Of a DNA stretch of 64,000 bases, positions 35,229 to 47,075 are shown in pieces (position 1 is the first letter of the stretch; each line of letters opens with the position of its first letter). The stretch comes from Protula sp. h YS-2021. Lineage: Eukaryota > Annelida > Polychaeta > Sabellida > Serpulidae. A program made the translations under genes and the position numbers. The notes beneath the pieces were generated by a model. The model ran no database searches and had not been told where the DNA came from. It was given only the letters and a program-made list of their open reading frames with translations. The stretch is from contig OX457025.1 of NCBI GenBank assembly GCA_949752745.1, positions 100,117,587 to 100,181,586 of the forward strand, written 5' to 3'.

Positions 35229-35469
35229 CTCACGAATTTCTTTTTTAGGCGTCGCACAGACGATCTGCTTGTTTCCAAAGTATGCTGAATATCCTGAGTC
35301 TGGATCTCGGTAATGTTCGGTCCCGAGTGGTTCTTGTTTTGCCCGCTACAGGGGTAGGCCAGGTCGGTCTGTTTCCTGTCTGATGGAAGGACGGGTTTCG
35401 CCGTTGCTGAAATAAAATCACGTTGTTGTGTTGTTTTCTTAATTCGTCCAAATGCAACAAAGAAATGGT

Positions 35470-35995
35470 AGTGAAGGCCATTTGGTATCCTGGAGGAGGG
35501 GGCGGGGGCGGAGGGGCCTGATGACGGCAACTTGTTATCCCGCTGGGAGGGGGCGGGGGCGGAGGGGCCTGGTGAAGGCCACTTGTTATCCCGCTGGGAG
35601 GGGGTGGGGGCGGAGGGGCCTGCTGAAGGCCACTTGTTATCCCACTGGAAGGGGAGGGGGAGGAAGGGCGGGTGAAGGCCACTTGGTATATTGGGGGGCG
35701 GGAAGGCGACTGGGAGGGAGAGGTGAGGAGGGGGATGGATACGGTGAAGCCCATTTGGTATCGTGGGGAAGGGAGGAAGGGTGGGAGCGAGAGCAGGGGG
35801 TGATGGCCAATTGGTATTTTGGGGGAGGGGAATGTGACTTGGTGAGAAGGAGGAGGGGTGGGTGAAGGCCACTTGGTATCGTGGGGGGAGGGGGAGGGGT
35901 GGGAGGGGGAGGAGGGGTTGAAGGCCACTTGGTATCGTGGGGGGAGGGGGAGAGGGGTGGGAGGGGGAGGAGGGGGTGAAGGCCACTTGGTGTCA
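35470..35995. repeat. G-rich minisatellite, ~50-65-bp units, ~9 copies
   Basis: Units consist of GTGAAGGCCACTTGGTAT followed by a G/A-rich stretch such as GGGGGAGGGGGAGG. Long Pro-rich minus-strand frames cross the array but only mirror it. Confidence 0.8.
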
Positions 35996-37550
35996 CATGT
36001 GTTATCACGCCTGTTCAAAACAAACGCGGAGAAAGGGGGTATTTTGAGACCAGGCGCGGTCTGCCCGGAGTGCCCCAAGTCGACGACACACATAGCAACC
36101 ATTTGGTATGTAAATGCACATAAGCCGATTTTGCCGGAGCCAGCTCCCCATATATCTTGACAGTGTTCAGTTCAGTTCTTTTTTTTTTTTTAACTGTTCT
36201 GTTCATTTCATTTAATGTTATGTTTTGTTTCGCTTAAATTTCTGCTTCCATCAGTGTGAAAAAATGGTTTTGTTCTTGAAACTGGTAAATCATACACACA
36301 TGCTTACCATAAGGAACAGTTTTCATCCACACCGTTAAATAGATTAACAATGTTAAATTTTGCATGTTTTTTTTTTCTTGTATTTTTCCGAGTAGATTAA
36401 TTATAGATTGCATATTTATTCTTTACCAGTATAATCTTTCGTTTAAAATGATTTTAAATATCTGTACTCACTCGTTTATATAAGTTTTGAGTTAGTTTTA
36501 TAACCATGGTTTCCCGGAAAATATTTTTCCCGTCTTTCTTTTTCACGGTTTGCTATTGCTGTGATTATTGCCCATAGATAAGCTTATTTCATATCTCCAC
36601 GTCAGTGCCACCTTCTATCCATTGTCATTACAAAACTGTCAATGGTTAATCAATTGAAATATTAATTTAAAAAACCTTTCATTTTCTTTAATTAATCACA
36701 GTTTCTGCGTGAGTTGCTATGGATTGTAGTAAAACAGCCACTGCTTGAATTCGCCAAGCCACTCCTGCTTAAAACGAAAGCAACGATAACGTTTCCATGC
36801 ACCTGACCACACTTTGATTGGTTTGAGAATATACTGGGCAAGAATTTTGCGTTTCGATTGCAAGTGAAGAGAAATAATAGAAAAAATATCTCCCCCCCCC
36901 CAAAAAAAAAAATCTCATACTCAGAACGTATAAACAATTTGCTGCTTAAGGCCATTTGATAAACATTTTACAACAACATACAGGTTGCTGAAACAACGAT
37001 TGCTCTTTGGTGCAAAGAAATGTGACATTTAGGCGAAACCTTTCTATGATTTAGTTAACCCCCCAACCCGCCTCTCCCTCCTTAGGGGGCGAAAAGACCC
37101 TCAGTTTTCACCGACTAGGTCAAAAGCGCCCGTTCAGACCACCTTTCTAATTCTCTTGCACTCAGGGTTATGCCGGTAAATAGGGGAGTGGGTGTGGGAT
37201 TGTAAAACTGCTATTTAGAATTTATGCATAACACAAGAATCTTCTAATAGACGTTTAGTTTTGCTCAGCTGATCGGAGGAGAGGGGCAGGGAAGGGGGCG
37301 ATAGCTGGAATAGGGAGAGGGGTGGGTAGGGGCTGGAGATTCCCAGCTGATACTTTTCCACTGGGTGGGTTTACAGTAGTTGTTCCCTCCCTCACTATGG
37401 TTGCATGGGGGTTGGCTGCTAGAGCTATCCCGACAATAGGTTTGACTTTGACCAGTGTGTCTGGACAAGAATGACGTAAACTGCAAAGAAATAAAATTTT
37501 GTAATCTTTGTTTATGTTTATGTTTATGAAAGGCACGGATCAGTTATAAG

Positions 37551-37592
<42 letters not shown>

Positions 37593-38402
37593 GTTCCATT
37601 AATTATTTGATGCTCACTAATAAAAGCTTCTTCGGTGACGATATATTTAGGAGCTCTGGCTGTCAACCTAATCAATGCAAGGCAGTAAAAATGAAGAGTT
37701 CCACATATATTTATACCAGCGCTGGAATATCCATTAGTATAATGTGATGTCGGCATACTTGCTTTTGAAATAAACGCGGGAATTGTGAAGACACATTTAT
37801 CAGATGTCGTGCGCTGCCAGCAAATTAAGTCTGACGATACCCCCATGTGTATAAAAGAGGAGTGACGTTTCCACCAAACCTCCCTACTCTCCTCCCGAAA
37901 AACATATATTTATACGATTCTATTGAAACGACTTGTCACTCTCTCCGCAGTGTAATGTCTGCACAGGAAGAATGTAGGGAAGTGCAATGTGGAGAATGAA
38001 TACAGTAGAAATGCCTCTCCAATTTTAGTGAGAACTTTGTAACTGCATTTAAACTGTCCTTTGAGCCCCCCCCCCTCCCCCTACTCCCCAGCTCTAAATT
38101 ATTACCAGAAAGGCCGATATACCGTGATTTGCAGGCAGATTTTTTAAAATGCGGAGAAATTTTGTAATTTTAAAAGATTGTGAGATTAAGAAAAAGTTTA
38201 TCAAAGTAGAGTTTTGCCAATTGACCTTCCCATTGAAATGCATTTAATTGCAATCAAATTACAACCAAGGTGTTTGAATACCTGAATAGTGCAGAATACA
38301 TTACAAAGTAATTTCTGTTAAAATAGGACTTTAAATTCATGCGAGTCGGTTCTGTTTTTAATGGGAGGTTTTCAGTATAATATGATTAAAAAGTAGTCAT
38401 TT
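35996..38402. other. Intergenic, nothing recognised
   Basis: Holds a (TTA)n run at ~37553-37591 and several poly-C or poly-T tracts. No coding region is supported. Confidence 0.45.
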
Positions 38403-38518
38403 TTATATAAAGAGAGAGAAAGAGAAAGTGAGAGAGAGACAGAGAGGGCGACAGAGAAAGAGAGAGTGAGAGTGAGAGAGAGTGACAGAGACAGAAAGAG
38501 ACAGACAGACAGACAGAG

Positions 38519-38565
<47 letters not shown>

Positions 38566-38625
38566 CAGATAAAGAGATAGAGAAAGAGACAGAGAGAAAG
38601 AAAGAAAGAAATATATAGAAAATGG
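38403..38625. repeat. (GA)n / (GATA)n microsatellites
   Basis: GAGA-rich stretch, then about 11 GATA units at 38519-38564, then GAAA units. Ser/Leu-rich ORFs are artefacts. Confidence 0.9.
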
Positions 38626-38795
38626 AAATCCAAACAATGAACACTAAAAAGACTGAAATTAATTGTCCCACCTCGCTTGAAACATTAATATAGCTTAAAA
38701 ATTCAGCAGAACTGTCGCACTTTGCAGTTCAGGCTAGTTTTCTCTATGCGTTTTGTCGCGCAAGCAAAAAAACACGTAGTCAGATGTACTGTCAC

Positions 38796-39135
38796 TAGGC
38801 GTGTTGTCGCCAGGTGTGTTGTCGCCAGACTTGTTGTTGTCAGGCGTGTTGTCGTCAGGCTTGTTGTCGCCAGGTGTGTTGTCGTCAGGCGTGTTGTCGC
38901 CAGACTTGTTGTCAGGCGTGTTGTCGTCAGGCTTGTTGCCGCCAGGTAAGTTGTCGCCAGGTGTGTTGTCGTCGGGCTTGTTGTCGCAGGTGTGTTGTCG
39001 TCAGGCTTGTTGTCACCAGGTTTATTGTCGTCAGGCTTGTAGTCGCCAGGTGTGTTGTCGTCAGCCGTGTAGTCGCCAGGTGTGTTGTCGCCAGGTGTGT
39101 TGTCGTCAGGCGTGTTGTCGCCAGATTTGTTGTGT
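38796..39135. repeat. 15-bp minisatellite, ~22 copies
   Basis: Units alternate between GTGTTGTCGCCAG and GTGTTGTCGTCAG. All three frames stay open because the unit is a multiple of 3 without stops, giving fake Cys/Gln/Arg-rich or Val/Arg-rich proteins. Confidence 0.85.
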
Positions 39136-39280
39136 CAAGACATCGGATATACGTCTAATAGATGCATAAAATATGCGCATAAACGACTAATAAAGGATGA
39201 GCAAAACAGAAAAAAATGCGCATGTCCGACGTATGTTGCCGATATTGCCTACGCAGTAGTAGGGAAATGACAGTTCTGGA

Positions 39281-39600
39281 ACACCCCCCCTCCCCCCCTA
39301 GGGGTCGACTGTCATCTATAAAAAAATCAGAGGACCCCCCCTAGGGGTCGACTGTCACCGGTAAGAAAATCTGAGGACCCCCTAGGGGTCGACTGTCACC
39401 GGTAAGAAAATCTGAGGACCCCCCCCCCCCTAGGGCTAAGAAAATTTTGCGATTTCAGCATAGTTATATGTTTCAGACGATTCTGAACAACTTCGGTTTT
39501 GATGACTCCCCCCCCCCCCCGGGTAAGAAAATTTTGCGATTTCGGCATAGTTATCCGTTTCAGATCATTCTGAGCAACTTTGGTTTTCATGACCCCCCCC
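39281..39600. repeat. C-tract array near the left end
   Basis: Repeats of CCCCCCTAGGGGTCGACTGTCA and TAAGAAAATCTGAGGACCCCC, then C-runs before GGGTAAGAAAATTTTGCGATT. The mirror copy is at 44653-44990. Confidence 0.8.
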
Positions 39601-40746
39601 CTCTTACTTAAAATTGCGATAACTTTCGTTATAGTTGGCCGATTTGTATGAAAATTTCACCATTTCATTCAGTGTTATGTAAAGTTTTGTTATAAAATAG
39701 TCATGGGCTAGTTGCACAGCTGGCTGTATACATATTTATAGCATGTAGCCATTTTAACTTAAAACTGGGATAACTTTTGGTATACTTGACCGATTTACAT
39801 GAAAATTTCACCATTTTGTTCAGTTATTTCTTGTGTTATTTCGCGGATTAATACCATTTTGGCTTCACCGCTAGATGTCTCTGCTGTGCAGCTCTACAAC
39901 TGTATGTGAGACATTCTGCTGAGTCAGCAATTTTAACAAGTTTGAACAAGTTACACATCATATTTTGATTCCATCGAAGTAGTATAAAAGCAGACCTTTT
40001 TGTTCTGTTTGGAAAAACTTGGACAAACTTTTTGTTTTTGGTTTTTATGACTCTGTGACATTATGTGACAACATGCGACTGTGACATTATGTGACTTTAT
40101 GTAATCTATGACATTATGTGACTCTCTGTGACTTTTTTTAATTTCACTATTATTATGATGATGATATTTAATTAGTCATATTTCAATGGTTTTATTACAA
40201 TAACCACACGCACACACAGCATAGAAATAAGTACATGAAAGGTCTCAGAGTGTGGGGAAACTGACTGATAAATTTTAGAGTGCACTCGTTCAGAGCGTGG
40301 GAACGATCAATAATTTGAGAAGGAATGGGATTTTCCCTACGTTAAGTCCAATGTTATGTTTTATGTTATAGTAGTTGGAAAATGGTGCAAACTTTAGCAA
40401 ATGTAGTTTTTGACAACATATGATATATAAAATAAGTTTTAGCATTTTACCATGCTACTTATTCAAATATTCTAAAGTTATAGTGGTGCAGAAATGGTGG
40501 TTCTAGACCAACTTTAACAAATTTATTTTTTCACGTTTCAAACAATTCTATCACTTGGTTGGTTGGTTGATTGTTGGAAAAATGGGAATTGAAAATGTGG
40601 ATAGTTATGTAGGAAAACTGCGCCCATTCAAACATGTATTCGAATGGCAAGCCCATTTAAAAGACGTGTTCGAATGGCAAGCCCATTCAAAACACGTGTT
40701 CGAATAATTTTTGGAAGATATTACGTCGTGGTATTGTTTAACAAAT

Positions 40747-40880
40747 TGTTCAACATGTTCAACATGTTCAACATGTTCAACTTGTTCAACTTGTTCAACA
40801 TGTTCAACATGTTCAACATGTTCAACATGTTCAACAAGTTGTTCAACATGTTCAACATGTTGTTGTTCAACAAGTTGTTG
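40747..40880. repeat. 9-bp TTCAACATG array, copy 1
   Basis: About 12 copies, a few with CTTG instead of CATG. It is followed by TTGTATATAAAGC, the TATA region of the truncated zinc-finger start. A second, shorter array lies at about 41058-41118 in the duplicated unit. Confidence 0.85.
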
Positions 40881-41219
40881 TATATAAAGCTATGTTTAAA
40901 GACTTTCTCATCATTTGAATAGTGTAGGTTGAACCGAAAGGATGTATCAATGCAACATTTGTTCAAAATCTTACAAGACGTGTTCGAATGGCAAGCCCAT
41001 TCAAAACACGTGTTCGAATAATTTTTGGAAGATATTACGTCGTGGTATTGTTTAACAAATTGTTCAACATGTTCAACATGTTCAACATGTTCAACATGTT
41101 CAACATGTTCAACAAGTTGTTCAACATGTTCAACATGTTGTTGTTCAACAAGTTGTTGTATATAAAGCTATGTTTAAAGACTTTCTCATCATTTGAATAG
41201 TGTAGGTTGAACCGAAAGG

Positions 41220-41279
41220 ATGTATCAATGCAACATTTGTTCAAAATCTTACTATTGGCCACAAAGGCAAACGTGGTAA
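41220..41279 (+). pseudogene. Truncated start of the zinc-finger gene in the left repeat
   Basis: ATG at 41220 gives a 19-codon frame beginning MYQCNICSKSY, nearly identical to the first residues of the protein at 43268, then diverges at the inner edge of the inverted repeat and stops at TAA. A second stub starts at ATG 40940. The promoter and first ~17 codons of the zinc-finger gene therefore lie inside the repeat. Confidence 0.75.
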
Positions 41280-41317
41280 AGTTATTTCTAAACATATTAA
41301 GTCAACTCACTATAAAG

Positions 41318-41326
41318 TATAAAAGG
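41318..41326 (+). promoter_or_regulatory. TATA box of the PC4-like gene
   Basis: TATAAAAGG, about 60 bp before ATG 41380, just inside the unique centre of the element. Confidence 0.6.
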
Positions 41327-41379
41327 CAGCCGCCCTCAGACCTAACACACATTCTATATAAAGATACTGAAGTGTGAAC

Positions 41380-41946
41380 ATGTCTGCAGTGAGCGAGCAA
41401 CAACTACCATCTATGACAATGCCTGTAGAAAAGTCTGAGACAATGCCTGCAGAAAATTTTAAAGTAAAGCCTGAGACAATACCTACAGCAAAGTCTAAGG
41501 CAATGCCCATGGTAACGTCTAAGGCAAAGTCATGTCAGCAGCGTCAAAAGCGACCACATCTTAGAAAGATAAAAAGAGATTAGTTACCAGCTATGACGCC
41601 GCCGTGTAAAAAGCGAAAAATTAAGACAGAGCCTAAATTGAAGCGAGAACCAGAGCGTAAAGCTGCTACCACCATGAAGAAGATGAGTGTAGACGATTTA
41701 CCGGTTATGATACCTATTAATGGAGAAATATATATTAAATTGGCGAAATATCAACAGAAAGTGATGGTTAACATTCGTGAATATATTACGGATCATACAT
41801 CTGGGAGGTTACATCCTACCAAGAAGGGAATTTTGTTGTCATTGAACGATTGGCACATGCTGAAGAAGCAAATGACGTCAGTGGATCTCATGCTTCAGCA
41901 AATGGATTTGTATAAATGCAGTGACTGTCAGAAGATCGTTGAGTAG
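41380..41946 (+). CDS. PC4/Sub1-like ssDNA-binding protein with in-frame TAG
   Basis: ATG at 41380 opens a low-complexity N-terminus built on a repeated Met-Pro/Lys-Ser motif. A TAG at 41581-41583 interrupts the frame, and an ATG at 41593 resumes it with a basic stretch (CKKRKIKTEPKLKREPERK). The C-terminal part holds a PC4 fold pattern: YIKLAKYQQKVMVNIREYI, then PTKKGILLSLNDWHMLKKQM. PC4/Sub1 proteins bind single-stranded DNA and act in transcription or replication. The TAG may be a disabling mutation or the ATG at 41593 may be the working start. Paralogues occur at 52510-53930 and 60615-61235 in the large Polinton. Confidence 0.75.
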
Positions 41947-42274
41947 ACAGCGAGATGACTGTATACATTTTAACTGCATGACGAGCTTAGTGAATGCTAT
42001 GATTTCATCACCCTCAGCGCAGAAGATTGGAGCGAAGGTTTTGAAGCTTGACAAGAACTTGAAACTTAGCTTTGACTCATATGGACATATACATTTGATA
42101 TGTAGTTCAAATCAAATTGTCTTTATATGTAGGCTATGAAATTAACATGATCTATGTTCATGTGAAGTCAGTTGTTATAAAATTTTAAGTTCTTGTGAAT
42201 ATGCACATGTATTAACATAATATGTATTTGAAATAGTTTTGTTTGTATCATAATTGTACATATTTGTGATATTC

Positions 42275-42310
42275 AATAAAAACACATATGATGCTTTTCA
42301 ACTTTTTATT
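42275..42310. terminator. Convergent polyadenylation signals
   Basis: AATAAA on the plus strand (42275-42280) for the PC4-like gene and AATAAA on the minus strand (42305-42310) for the zinc-finger gene. Confidence 0.6.
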
Positions 42311-42536
42311 TAATATAATACATAATAATACAATTCTTGAATATAATACATAATAATACAAAATTAACTATAATACCTAATATATTATATATGGTTTACG
42401 GGTCAATTAAAACCGCGTCAGGAACCTTGCGACTTTATATGTTGCAAAGCAAGATATATATTAATACACAACGCTTAAGCGAATAAAATATTACAACATT
42501 TATAAAATCTTTATCATAAAGTTTAGTCAAATAAGT

Positions 42537-43268
42537 CTATTTTTCTTCATCTGTTTCACTCTGTTCACTCTCCATACCACTTTCTTCATCACTGCTGTCA
42601 TACTCCTCTTCCTTATCTAGTAGCTCTTCAAAGAATGCATTGTTTTTCCTTATAGCTGCCTTTAGTGCCTTTGAATACTAGTAATGTTTTTCATCCACAA
42701 AGTAATTAAAGTCCTTTAAAATCTTTTGATAATGTTGGCTTTCTTCTAGACGCTGGGTATATTTGAATAGTCTCATAAACAGTTGTTTAAGTCCATGTCT
42801 ATAAATGGGTCGAAGGTCATAACTTGCTATTTCACGCGCATCTTCAAGTCCTTGTTCTTCATATTCTGAAACCTTTTCTTGAAATTTGTCATCATAGTCA
42901 TCGTAGACTTCTTGAACCATATCATACCAAACAGAGCCTATTTCTGACTCACTTTCAGAGTCTGTTTCTGACTCACTTTCAGAACTCCTGTCATCAGCAT
43001 CCTCACCACACTGCTCCATATGTTTGAGCAAAGCTTCTTCGCTGTTGTATAATGCACCACATTCTGTACAAGCATGTGCATTCTTTTCAGCCATGTTAAC
43101 GCTTTCACTTTCCATAGAAGACTCATCGAAAGTTTCCGTGAAAGGTAGTTTTACAGGGTTTTCCATATCCGATTCTTCATCCACTTCTGACGTGTGAGCA
43201 ACCTTTAAGTGTCTTTTAAGACTTTGTGGCCAATTGTAAGATTTTGAACAAATGTTGCATTGAAACAT
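42537..43268 (-). CDS. C2H2 zinc-finger protein, ATPase-fusion tail homologue, with in-frame TAG
   Basis: ATG at 43268. Finger 1 is CNICSKSYNWPQSLKRHLKVAH and finger 2 is CTECGALYNSEEALLKHMEQC. An acidic Ser/Glu repeat follows, then a helical domain (FQEKVSEYEEQGLEDAREIA). The same layout, finger then (FRKKVEKYIGNGMEEDEAAEKA) helical domain then acidic tail, is found at the C-terminus of the Polinton ATPase fusion at 20090-20860, so the two are homologous. A TAG at 42678-42680 is followed in frame by 46 more codons of acidic tail ending at 42537, aligned with the tail of the homologue. The first ~17 codons and the promoter lie in the inverted repeat. The role is probably DNA binding. Confidence 0.75.
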
Positions 43269-45015
43269 CCTTTCGGTTCAACCTACACTATTCAAATGAT
43301 GAGACAGTCTTTAAACATAGCTTTATATACAACAACTTGTTGAACAACAACATGTTGAACATGTTGAACAACTTGTTGAACATGTTGAACATATTGAACA
43401 TGTTGAACATGTTGAACATGTTGAACATGTTGAACATGTTGAACATGTTGAACATGTTGAACATGTTGAACATGTTGAACAATTTGTTAAACAATACCAC
43501 GACGTAATATCTTCCAAAAATTATTCGAACACGTGTTTTGAATGGGCTTGCCATTCGAACACGTCTTTTAAATGGGCTTGCCATTCGAATACATGTTTGA
43601 ATGGGCGCAGTTTTCCTACATAACTATCCACATTTTCAATTCCCATTTTTCCAACAATCAACCAACCAACCAAGTGATAGAATTGTTTGAAACGTGAAAA
43701 AATAAATTTGTTAAAGTTGGTCTAGAACCACCATTTCTGCACCACTATAACTTTAGAATATTTGAATAAGTAGCATGGTGAAATGATAAAACTTATTTTA
43801 TATATCATATGTTGTCAAAAACTACATTTGCTAAAGTTTGCACCATTTTCCAACTACTATAACATAAAACATAACATTGAACTTAACGTAGGGAAGATCC
43901 CGTTCCTACTCAAATTATTGATCGTTCCCACGCTCTGAACGAGTGCACTCTAAAATTTATCAATCAGTTTCCCCACACTCTGAGACCTTTCATGTACTTA
44001 TTCCTATGCTGTGTGTGCGTGTGGTTATTGTAATAAAACCATTGAAATATGACTAATTAAATATCATCATCATAATAATAGTGAAAATAGACATAGAAAT
44101 ATGGCTATTATGTTAAAAAAAAGTCACAGAGAGTCACATAATGTCATAGATTACATAAAGTCACATAATGTCACAGTCGCATGTTGTCACATAATGTCAC
44201 AGAATCATAAAAACCAAAAACAAAAAGTTTGTCCAAGTTTTTCCAAGCAGAACAAAAAGTTCTGCTTTTATACTACTTCGATGGAATCAAAATATGATGT
44301 GTAACTTGTTCAAACTTGTTAAAATTGCTGAGTCAGCAGAATGTCTCACATACAGTTGTAGAGCTGCACAGCAGAGACATCTAGCGGTGAAGCCAAAATG
44401 GTATTAATCCGCGAAATAACACAAGAAATAACTGAACAAAATGGTGAAATTTTCATGTAAATCGGTCAAGTATAACAAAAGTTATCCCAGTTTTAAGTTA
44501 AAATGGCTACATGCTATAAATATGTATACAGCCAGCTGTGCAACTAGCCCATGACTATTTTATAACAAAACTTTACATAACACTGAATGAAATGGTGAAA
44601 TTTTCATACAAATCGGCCAACTATAACGAAAGTTATCGCAATTTTAAGAAAGAGGGGGGGGGGGTCATGAAAACCAAAGTTGTTCAGAATGATCTGAAAC
44701 GGATAACTATGCCGAGATCTCAAAATTTTCTTACCCGGGGGGGTGGGGGGAGTCATCAAAACCGAAGTTGTTCAGAATCGTCTGAAGCATATAACTATGC
44801 TGAATTCGCAAAATTTTCTTAGCCCTAGGGGGGGGGGGGGGGGGGGGGGTCCTCAGATTTTCTTACCGGTGACAGTCGACCCCTAGGGGGGTCCTCAGAT
44901 TTTCTTACCGGTGACAGTCGACCCCTAGGGGGGGTCCTCAGATTTTTTTTATAGATGACAGTCGACCCCTAGGGGGGGGAGGGGGGTGTTCCAGAACTGT
45001 CATTTCCCTACTACT
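43229..45015 (-). repeat. Right terminal inverted repeat
   Basis: Mirror of 39255-41271, without the 313-bp duplication. Its 9-bp array (GTTGAACAT units, 43353-43480) is longer, with about 14 copies, and its outer part holds the G-tract array at 44653-44990. Confidence 0.85.
43353..43480. repeat. 9-bp GTTGAACAT array upstream of the zinc-finger gene
   Basis: About 14 units, 85-210 bp upstream of the ATG at 43268. The TATA box (minus strand TATATAAA, 43322-43329) lies between array and gene. Every unit contains the palindrome AACATGTT. Confidence 0.85.
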
Positions 45016-45021
45016 CTACGC

Positions 45022-46605
45022 GTTTTATATGCATGTCCGACGTCGAACAATCTGTAGGATTGGGGTCAATTTCAGTCATTTTTTCTTGATTGCGTAAAAT
45101 ATCTGAAAGTTTTCGGTTGTTTTTTGTTCATTAATCTTAAGAAATAATGAATTAATAAATCAATTAAAGTAAAACCGTACAATTTATTTAATGAAAATAG
45201 AAATTTAAAACAGTATTTGCCAACAAAAAAAGGTCATTTGGACAGCAGTATTCTAGATTAGACTACATAGTGTCAAGCGTGAACTGTGGTTTGATGAAAT
45301 GTCACCAAAATTATCGCTTGAACAATGGTTGGGGATTCCGTGGTTATACGTCATCACCATGTGCGTGTGTATGTGAGTATGTGTTTGCTACCGCTTCCGT
45401 CATTAACAAGGAACTTTACGGATTCTATTACTTGTAAGCGATACGCGTCATAATGAAACTTTTTTTTTGTTGCTTGAATGGGGCAAAATCATGAACGGTT
45501 GTTTTCTCAACTATTAAACACTTTCGTATGAATTTGTGGACGCACCCCGGAGTGTGTGTGTTGTGGGAAGGGGGTGGGGGTTGGGGGCGGAAGGCTCCCT
45601 CCCTCATTCTCACATCTTACAGTATAATCATTATAAATTTTGCATTTGTTGATTTCATCAACCGCATTGTTGACAGAGTCTGTGTTGTGAACTAATATGC
45701 AGAAGCAGATCCAAGGGGGGGAGGGGGTCCAGGGTTTCCGGACCCCCCTTCCCCCCCCCCCCAAATCTGAGAAAAATTAAAGACTGTTAAACTTCGCATT
45801 TTCCGAGAAAAGAGATTGACAGTTAAACTTGAACTTTTCACAGAACAAAAACTTAGTATAATCTGATTATCCGCTCCTGAAACTTATTCGCCTTAACTTG
45901 TCTTATTTTTAGCTTTGCTGACAAGTATCCGTAATTATTGATCATTGCGGGCGGAAGCTGGCATCCTGTTTTTTTGTTCACTTCAAGAGCACAGCAAGGA
46001 AACAGGCAAGGAACATGTGAGCAAAAATAAACAAAAAGTGTTTGGGAATATGAGGCACACCAACAGCATCTGTATAGAAAGAAACGCAAAAGGAGCTTTA
46101 AAGTAAGTAAAAATGATTTATCGTTTGAATTTGTGTGTACAATATTATTGAACACAGATGTTATAGGTACAAACCCCAATTACCGCCCACAGTGGTACCT
46201 TTTTAGTAGCGCAGTAGTGGGCAACATACCTTTTCAGTTTTGTATATGCATGCATATATGTGCATTGCCCCAAACCTCCGGAATTAATAAGTTCAAGAGC
46301 ACATTGTTTTGTTGTTGTTGTTGTTGTTGTTTCTTATTTCCTATATTATTATGTCCAAATTGCTACATGATTATAATCGATTTCGGATTATTTTTTTCAT
46401 TTTCTAAGCGCTTTCATTTTTTTTTTTTTGGTTAGTTATAATACACACTGTTTTCCATTGATTTATGGGAATTTGGCCCATGTAATAGTCGTGTGAGGCA
46501 GTTATTATGTGTATATGCAATCAGCTGTTTTTTTTCGAACATTTTTGAACTGTTTTTTATCCTTTCAGTTATTTACAAGGTTGCTAGTAGGGTAAAAGTG
46601 GGGGT
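45022..46605. other. Intergenic between the two Polinton-type elements
   Basis: Contains C/G-runs folding at 45,715-45,765 and TTG repeats at ~46,310. A minus-strand frame of 108 codons (45853-46179) looks hydrophobic and Cys-rich but has no recognisable family. Nothing is supported. Confidence 0.45.
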
Positions 46606-46609
46606 TTGA

Positions 46610-46965
46610 AAACAGGAAGTGACGTCATAATGACGTCACGTGGTGTTTTCAAAGCCCCATGGGGTTTCGAAAACAGTGACGTCATATTGACGTCATATTA
46701 ACGTCATATGGTTACCATATGGTTATCATATGGTTACCATATGGTTATCATATGGTTATCATATGGACGTCATAATGACGTCACGTGGTGTTTTGATAGC
46801 CCCATGGGGTTTTTAAAACAGTGACGTCATTTTGACGTGATCTAGACGTGTTATGGAGGTGATATAGAGGTGATATAGAGGTGATATGGAGGTGATATGA
46901 ACGTCATATGAACGTCATATGAACGTCATATGAACGTCATATGAACGTCATAATGACGTAATATG
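46610..46965. repeat. Short-unit repeats with many TGACGTCA palindromes
   Basis: Two near-identical blocks with GTGACGTCATAATGACGTCA and a CCCCATGGGGTTT centre, separated by TATGGTTACCATATGGTTATC units and followed by GAGGTGATAT and GAACGTCATAT arrays. TGACGTCA is the full CRE palindrome. Confidence 0.75.
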
Positions 46966-46967
46966 GA

Positions 46968-47075
46968 GAGTGGGCGGCCATTCAAACGGGCGGCCATTCA
47001 AACGACCATTCAAACGGGCGGCCATTCAAACGACCATTCAAACGGGCGGCCATTCAAACGACCATTCAAACGGGC

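Larger units (their letters stand above)
39255..41271 (+). repeat. Left terminal inverted repeat
   Basis: Matches 43229-45015 in inverse orientation through C-tract arrays, a long AT-rich middle, the 9-bp array and the start of the zinc-finger gene. It is longer than its partner because a ~313-bp segment (anchors 40678 and 40991) is duplicated here. Confidence 0.85.
39255..45015. mobile_element. 5.76-kb Polinton-type element bearing two genes
   Basis: The ends are AGTAGTAGGGAAATGACAG and its complement, with the hexamer CTACGC repeated on both sides (39249-39254 and 45016-45021). AG...CT ends and a 6-bp duplication are Polinton hallmarks. Long inverted repeats occupy most of the element. The unique centre holds a PC4-like gene and a zinc-finger gene that converge. 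There is no PolB, integrase, ATPase or capsid gene, so it must move with help in trans. Confidence 0.85.

Noticed and set aside
38372..38671. Leu/Ser-rich 'transmembrane' ORFs
   Set aside because: Translation of (GA)n and (GATA)n microsatellites.
38814..39158. Cys/Gln/Arg-rich ORF that looks like a metallothionein-type or antimicrobial peptide
   Set aside because: It is exactly the translation of a 15-bp minisatellite; all three frames are open and none has codon signal or promoter.
40644..40922. Phe/Asn/Met-rich ORF
   Set aside because: Translation of the 9-bp TTCAACATG array.
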